In this document: positions 57,608 to 57,734 of the stretch, one piece after another
Position numbering within the stretch: position 1 is the stretch's first letter
Layout: each line of letters begins with the position of its first letter
NCBI GenBank assembly: GCA_900318835.1
Contig: ONLW01000015.1
Span: 1-57,734 of the forward strand
Origin: an uncultured Bacteroidales bacterium
GTDB taxonomy: Bacteria; Bacteroidota; Bacteroidia; Bacteroidales; P3
Length of the DNA stretch: 57,734 nucleotides
Direction: 5' to 3'
Made by a program: the position numbers and the translations under genes
Notes under the pieces: generated by a model
The model's database searches: none
Seen by the model: only the letters and a program-made list of their open reading frames with translations
What the model was told of the DNA's origin: nothing

Positions 57608-57615
57608 CAAAGATA
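57608..57615 (-). promoter_or_regulatory. -7 element (TATCTTTG) of the GT2-DPP IV unit
   Basis: On the minus strand TATCTTTG, then CAATCC, 26 bp before the ATG at 57582. No clear TTTG 19 bp upstream. Confidence 0.65.
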
Positions 57616-57651
57616 CACATTTTTTTTTAATCGTGAATCATTGCTGTCCAC

Positions 57652-57734
57652 TAAAAATCAGTAAAAGTTCTTTGAAATTATTGTGAATTAATTATTTACA
57701 GAAGTTTTTTGAGAGAACGGATTTGAATTTGTAT
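57652..57734 (+). other. AT-rich window end, possibly an rRNA leader
   Basis: No open reading frame. The segment GTTCTTTGAAA (57668-57678, approximately) resembles the boxA-like sequence that precedes 16S rRNA genes in Bacteroidales. The 16S gene itself would start beyond the window, so this is only a hint. Confidence 0.3.

Overview
The window comes from an anaerobic member of the Bacteroidota, most likely an uncultured gut or rumen Bacteroidales lineage. The evidence is a type IX secretion system (T9SS) component (PorZ), several secreted proteins with T9SS-like C-terminal sorting domains, a gingipain-type C25 protease, BspA-like leucine-rich repeats, the DUF4271/HemD-like/rnpA/yidD block, and promoters of the Bacteroidales form (TTTG, about 19 bp, TAnnTTTG). 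Recognisable Shine-Dalgarno sequences are scarce, as expected for this phylum. Family-level placement is not possible from the sequence alone.

Layout. 1-130: the C-terminal end of a DUF6266-like protein. 128-9150 (minus): a tightly packed run, transcribed from high to low coordinates, of a Glu/Pro-rich hypothetical, gmk, mreC, a TraB/GumN protein, mreD, porZ, recO and a subtilase with a C-terminal beta-barrel. 9319-13733 (minus): a five-gene envelope cluster of a Cthe_2159-type beta-helix lipoprotein, a DUF2490 outer-membrane protein, a small exported protein, a VTC polyphosphate-polymerase-fold protein and DUF4956. 13864-18732 (minus): a 1622-residue PKD/T9SS surface protein. 19258-23635 (plus): an M16 peptidase and a GH5-like lipoprotein. 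23632-28675 (minus): a membrane protein, a GreA-like protein, an aminotransferase, DUF1573 and DUF389. 29080-31845 (plus): a four-subunit 2-oxoacid:ferredoxin oxidoreductase operon. 31915-38125: a YD-repeat-like exported protein, glmS, a transglutaminase lipoprotein and cutC. 38368-45617 (plus): an oxygen/iron stress block (flavodiiron protein, flavin reductase-rubredoxin, rubredoxin, ferritin, reverse rubrerythrin, then lpxK) interrupted by an AT-rich HEPN-like plus LRR island. 45620-47961 (minus): an outer-membrane protein and hisS. 48232-54048 (plus): C25 protease, DUF4271, HemD-like, rnpA and yidD. 54052-57582 (minus): ribE, a DPP IV-type peptidase and a GT2. The last 83 bp may be the start of an rRNA leader.

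The most unusual content is not a gene. Five intergenic loci carry a family of elements built from 10-11 bp units (consensus near GGTAGGAGTT) around CCATGG-like centres; one copy is a perfect 56-bp palindrome. Every long divergent intergenic region has one. In addition, short tandem arrays with 7-, 8- or 9-bp units of unrelated sequence sit inside coding regions (recO, M16, transglutaminase, lpxK) and in several signal-peptide codon runs, where they add loop residues without breaking the frame. A third feature is a 37-bp promoter-containing direct repeat that precisely brackets the HEPN/LRR island. Nothing here was searched against a database; family names come from recognising motifs, and remote assignments are marked as such.
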